The notes under the pieces are model-generated. The model saw nothing but the letters and a program-made list of their open reading frames with translations, searched no databases and was not told where the DNA came from. The position numbers were made by a program, and so were the translations under genes. A stretch of DNA of 37,633 bases. Source: Mesonia hippocampi (GTDB taxonomy: Bacteria; Bacteroidota; Bacteroidia; Flavobacteriales; Flavobacteriaceae). This document shows, in pieces, positions 36,147 through 37,633 of this stretch. Positions within the stretch are counted from its first letter, which is position 1; every line of letters begins with the position of its first letter. Where the stretch lies: assembly GCF_014197445.1 (NCBI RefSeq), contig NZ_JACIFO010000013.1, positions 1 to 37,633 of the forward strand, in the 5' to 3' direction.

Positions 36147-36307
36147 AGTTCACGAAACTTTTATTTGCTAATGGAGCTCATGAATCAACAAAGTTGATTT
36201 CAACCCAACCGACAGTTTTGCAGAAATAGCTGTAAATCCAGTGGAAGTGCGTCTTTGCACCGCAAAGACAAAGCATGAAACGCCAGGTTTAGCAGCGGTT
36301 TTAAAAC
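36144..36307 (+). repeat. R1 repeat, copy B (full length)
   Basis: A full ~165-bp copy, from TTAGTTCAC to GGTTTTAAAAC. It holds three foldable parts: AATCAAC/GTTGATT (loop AAA), the near-ends arms AACC(gaca)GTTT at 36207-36218 with AAAC(gcca)GGTT at 36278-36289, and an inner perfect hairpin GTCTTTGC/GCAAAGAC (loop of 3) at 36251-36269. No complete gene is seen in it. Confidence 0.9.
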
Positions 36308-36350
36308 TTGCTTTTAAAAATTTCCTTAAAACGGTCTTGACTTTTTGGTT

Positions 36351-36425
36351 CGTTTTGTGTCAAGACAAAATGAACGGATAATTAACTTTAGTATACTTAC
36401 TTTTTACCATTGTCGTAAAAAGTAA
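36351..36425 (+). repeat. R2 repeat, copy c, with an 11-bp inverted repeat
   Basis: The same R2 core as copy b, about 50 bp after R1 copy B. Its end forms an 11-bp perfect inverted repeat (36397-36407 with 36415-36425, loop of 7). The GTCTTGAC at 36334-36341 is also the complement of GTCAAGAC inside this copy. Confidence 0.8.
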
Positions 36426-36586
36426 CAAAAAAGACTAGGCTGCCGAATCTTGTCTTAAATTTATTACTCGGAAGCTAAATTTTAGAGAACTCATATTGGT
36501 AAACCAATACTCAAACATCCTAAAATTTTAACGCTTCGTTCGTGGCAAATTTTACAGACAATTTTCGTGATGCCGAAAAAATTGTA
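36426..36586. other. Non-coding stretch between repeat copies
   Basis: Between R2c and R1 copy C I see no ORF, RNA gene or recognisable element. The sequence is AT-rich with a few short palindromic words. Confidence 0.5.
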
Positions 36587-36749
36587 TTAGTTCACAAACC
36601 TTTTATTTGCTAGTGGTGTTCATGAATCAACAAAGTTGATTTCAGCCCAACCGACAGTTTTGCAGAAATAGCTGTAAACCCAGTGGAAGTGCGTTTTTGC
36701 ATCGCAAAGACAAAGCATGAAACGCCAGGTTTAGCAGCGGTTTTAAAAC
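36587..36749 (+). repeat. R1 repeat, copy C (full length)
   Basis: Nearly identical to copy B by eye. Arms AACC(gaca)GTTT (36649-36660) and AAAC(gcca)GGTT (36720-36731) are unchanged. The inner hairpin has one C-to-T change that keeps pairing as G-U. It ends 32 bp from the end of the intact toxin gene. Confidence 0.9.
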
Positions 36750-36781
36750 GTGTTTTTAACTCAATTCTTTGTTGTGTAATA

Positions 36782-37096
36782 TTATTTTTTGCTTTTTAAT
36801 ATTTTCAAAAGTTTTTTTGGATTTTGTCTATTATCCCAAAAGGCGGTGATGATAATTTCTTTATCATTAACCTTATAATAAAAACTGAAATTACCTAAAG
36901 AAGCAACTCTCGTGTCTTTGAAATCTGTTGTTTTATAAATTAGTGGTTTTTCGGATATTTGTTTTGTTCTTTCTGAAACTAATTTTAATAGTTTTTTCGA
37001 GTAACTAGTTGACTTGTTTCTTTTAGCCCAATATTCTAAGATACCTACGAATTGAATGTCAGCTGTTCGTGTCCAAACTACATTGCGTTTAGCCAT
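36782..37096 (-). CDS. RelE/ParE family toxin
   Basis: A 104-residue toxin. The fold is recognisable: WTRTADIQFVGILEYWAKRN for the N-terminal helices, ISEKPLIYKTTDFKDTRVASL, then FSFYYKVNDKEIIITAFWDNRQNPKKLLKIL, the typical RelE/ParE strand pair and C-terminal DNRQNP motif. Such toxins act on mRNA at the ribosome or on DNA gyrase. It overlaps the antitoxin by 19 bp and appears intact. An R1 copy follows 32 bp past its end. Confidence 0.9.
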   Translation of the reverse strand: MAKRNVVWTRTADIQFVGILEYWAKRNKSTSYSKKLLKLVSERTKQISEKPLIYKTTDFKDTRVASLGNFSFYYKVNDKEIIITAFWDNRQNPKKLLKILKSKK

Positions 37097-37320
37097 TCCA
37101 AATTCCTTTTATTCATTGCTTCTTGGGAAATCAGTTTTCCTTCTTTTATATCTTGTTCACTCATTTCCAACATTATTTTTTGCTCCTCAGTCAATTCAAC
37201 CATTTCAGATTCAGATGAACTAGATGTAATTATTTTGTCAAGAGCAACTAAAAAATCTTTATTTTTAATCGATAGTATTTTGTCAATCAACCCATTTCGT
37301 ATATTATCTACTGTAGCCAT
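37078..37320 (-). CDS. Antitoxin of RelE/ParE-type module
   Basis: An 80-residue protein starting MATVDNIRNGLIDKIL. ATG 37320 is chosen over a start 28 codons upstream, because this is the common length and the upstream part looks untranslated. The C-terminal part is acidic (ELTEEQKIMLEMSEQDIKEG), suited to wrap the basic toxin. Its 3' end overlaps the toxin start, giving the usual antitoxin-first coupled operon. It should neutralise the toxin and may repress the promoter; autoregulation is assumed from the family. Confidence 0.85.
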   Translation of the reverse strand: MATVDNIRNGLIDKILSIKNKDFLVALDKIITSSSSESEMVELTEEQKIMLEMSEQDIKEGKLISQEAMNKRNLEWLNAM

Positions 37321-37443
37321 TTTATTCAAAATTATTTTATAAATATCCGAATAATTGCTCATTTTTCCTAATACCACATAACTTTTATATATCTTCATAT
37401 ACAACTATTTATGTTAAATCAATAGATAGTGTGAACCCTTATA

Positions 37444-37465
37444 AACTTAGTATACTTACTTTTTA
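37444..37465 (+). repeat. R2 repeat, copy d (tail only)
   Basis: Only the final R2 words, CTTAGTATACTTACTTTTT, are present, between the antitoxin and the terminal tandem array. Confidence 0.65.
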
Positions 37466-37493
37466 GCCACTACCCCACATCCTCCATATAGTT

Positions 37494-37633
37494 GTGTTTA
37501 TGAATTATTTTAAACATTCATTTTTTTAGTTCACAAACCTTTTATCTGCTAGTGGTGTTCATGAATCAACATAAGCATTCATTTTTTTAGTTCACGACCT
37601 TTTATTTCCTAATGGTGTTTATGAATTATTCTA
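37494..37633 (+). repeat. ~60-bp tandem repeats made of the R1 left end
   Basis: The word GTGTT(T/C)ATGAAT recurs at about 37494, 37555 and 37615, and TTTTTTTAGTTCAC at about 37521 and 37581, giving a period near 60 bp. The array runs off the window end, so its length is unknown. It contains the left part of R1 (TTAGTTCAC to ATGAATC) but not the hairpin part. Confidence 0.82.

Noticed and set aside
36144-36749. MITE or insertion sequence for R1
   Set aside because: No terminal inverted repeats or target-site duplications are visible at the copy boundaries, and no transposase exists in the window.
33471-37633. CRISPR array or retron
   Set aside because: Repeats are 60-165 bp, not evenly spaced with unique ~30-bp spacers, and there is no cas or reverse transcriptase gene.

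Overview
The window is AT-rich bacterial DNA from a member of the Bacteroidota, most likely family Flavobacteriaceae. The support is gene content: a very large repeat protein ending in a type IX secretion (T9SS) sorting domain, an S46 dipeptidyl-peptidase, the exosortase-F pair, a PafA-type alkaline phosphatase, a single-chain glycine dehydrogenase, and exact TAnnTTTG -7 promoter elements before three genes. No rRNA, tRNA, CRISPR array, phage or transposase gene was found.

Layout. 1-3.1 kb: 3' end of a giant secreted HYR-like repeat protein followed by an outer-membrane beta-barrel protein. 3.1-8.4 kb: ferritin, a small unknown, a DPP11-like peptidase, a GNAT acetyltransferase, a HAD phosphatase and a DUF937 protein. 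8.4-11.9 kb: a minus-strand run of glycosyltransferase, hemW, exosortase XrtF and its membrane partner. 12.0-13.6 kb: an ECF sigma factor and probable zinc-finger anti-sigma factor, convergent with a UbiA-like membrane protein. 13.7-19.2 kb: gcvP, then a tight ketosynthase III / methyltransferase / glycosyltransferase operon. 19.2-23.8 kb: PafA phosphatase, MlaE/MlaF-type lipid transporter pair, an EF-hand lipoprotein and a short GreA/Rnk-like factor. 24.2-28.1 kb: minus-strand operon SDR - SprT-like - manC - DUF389. 28.2-33.4 kb: M28 peptidase, DinB-like DUF1572 protein, esterase, M1 peptidase and a sugar-phosphate transferase.

From 33.4 kb to the end the character changes. Gene density falls and the DNA is filled with two families of dispersed noncoding repeats (called R1 and R2 here). 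Between them lie a toxin-antitoxin pair whose toxin is frameshifted at its start, a DUF4143 ATPase, and an intact RelE/ParE-type pair. The window ends inside a ~60-bp tandem array built from the left end of R1. Full-length R1 copies carry paired arms with an unpaired central spacer and an internal hairpin, and R1 copies lie just downstream of both toxin ends on the toxin strand. This is the most interesting part of the window: it resembles a cassette-with-recombination-site arrangement but does not meet the integron attC consensus, so a new repeat or recombination system is possible but unproven.

The ordinary part reads as the envelope and housekeeping biology of a protein-degrading flavobacterium: secreted peptidases, T9SS surface proteins, sugar transfer (manC, sugar transferase, three glycosyltransferase-type genes) and lipid transport. 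Motif positions in long homopolymers may be off by one base.
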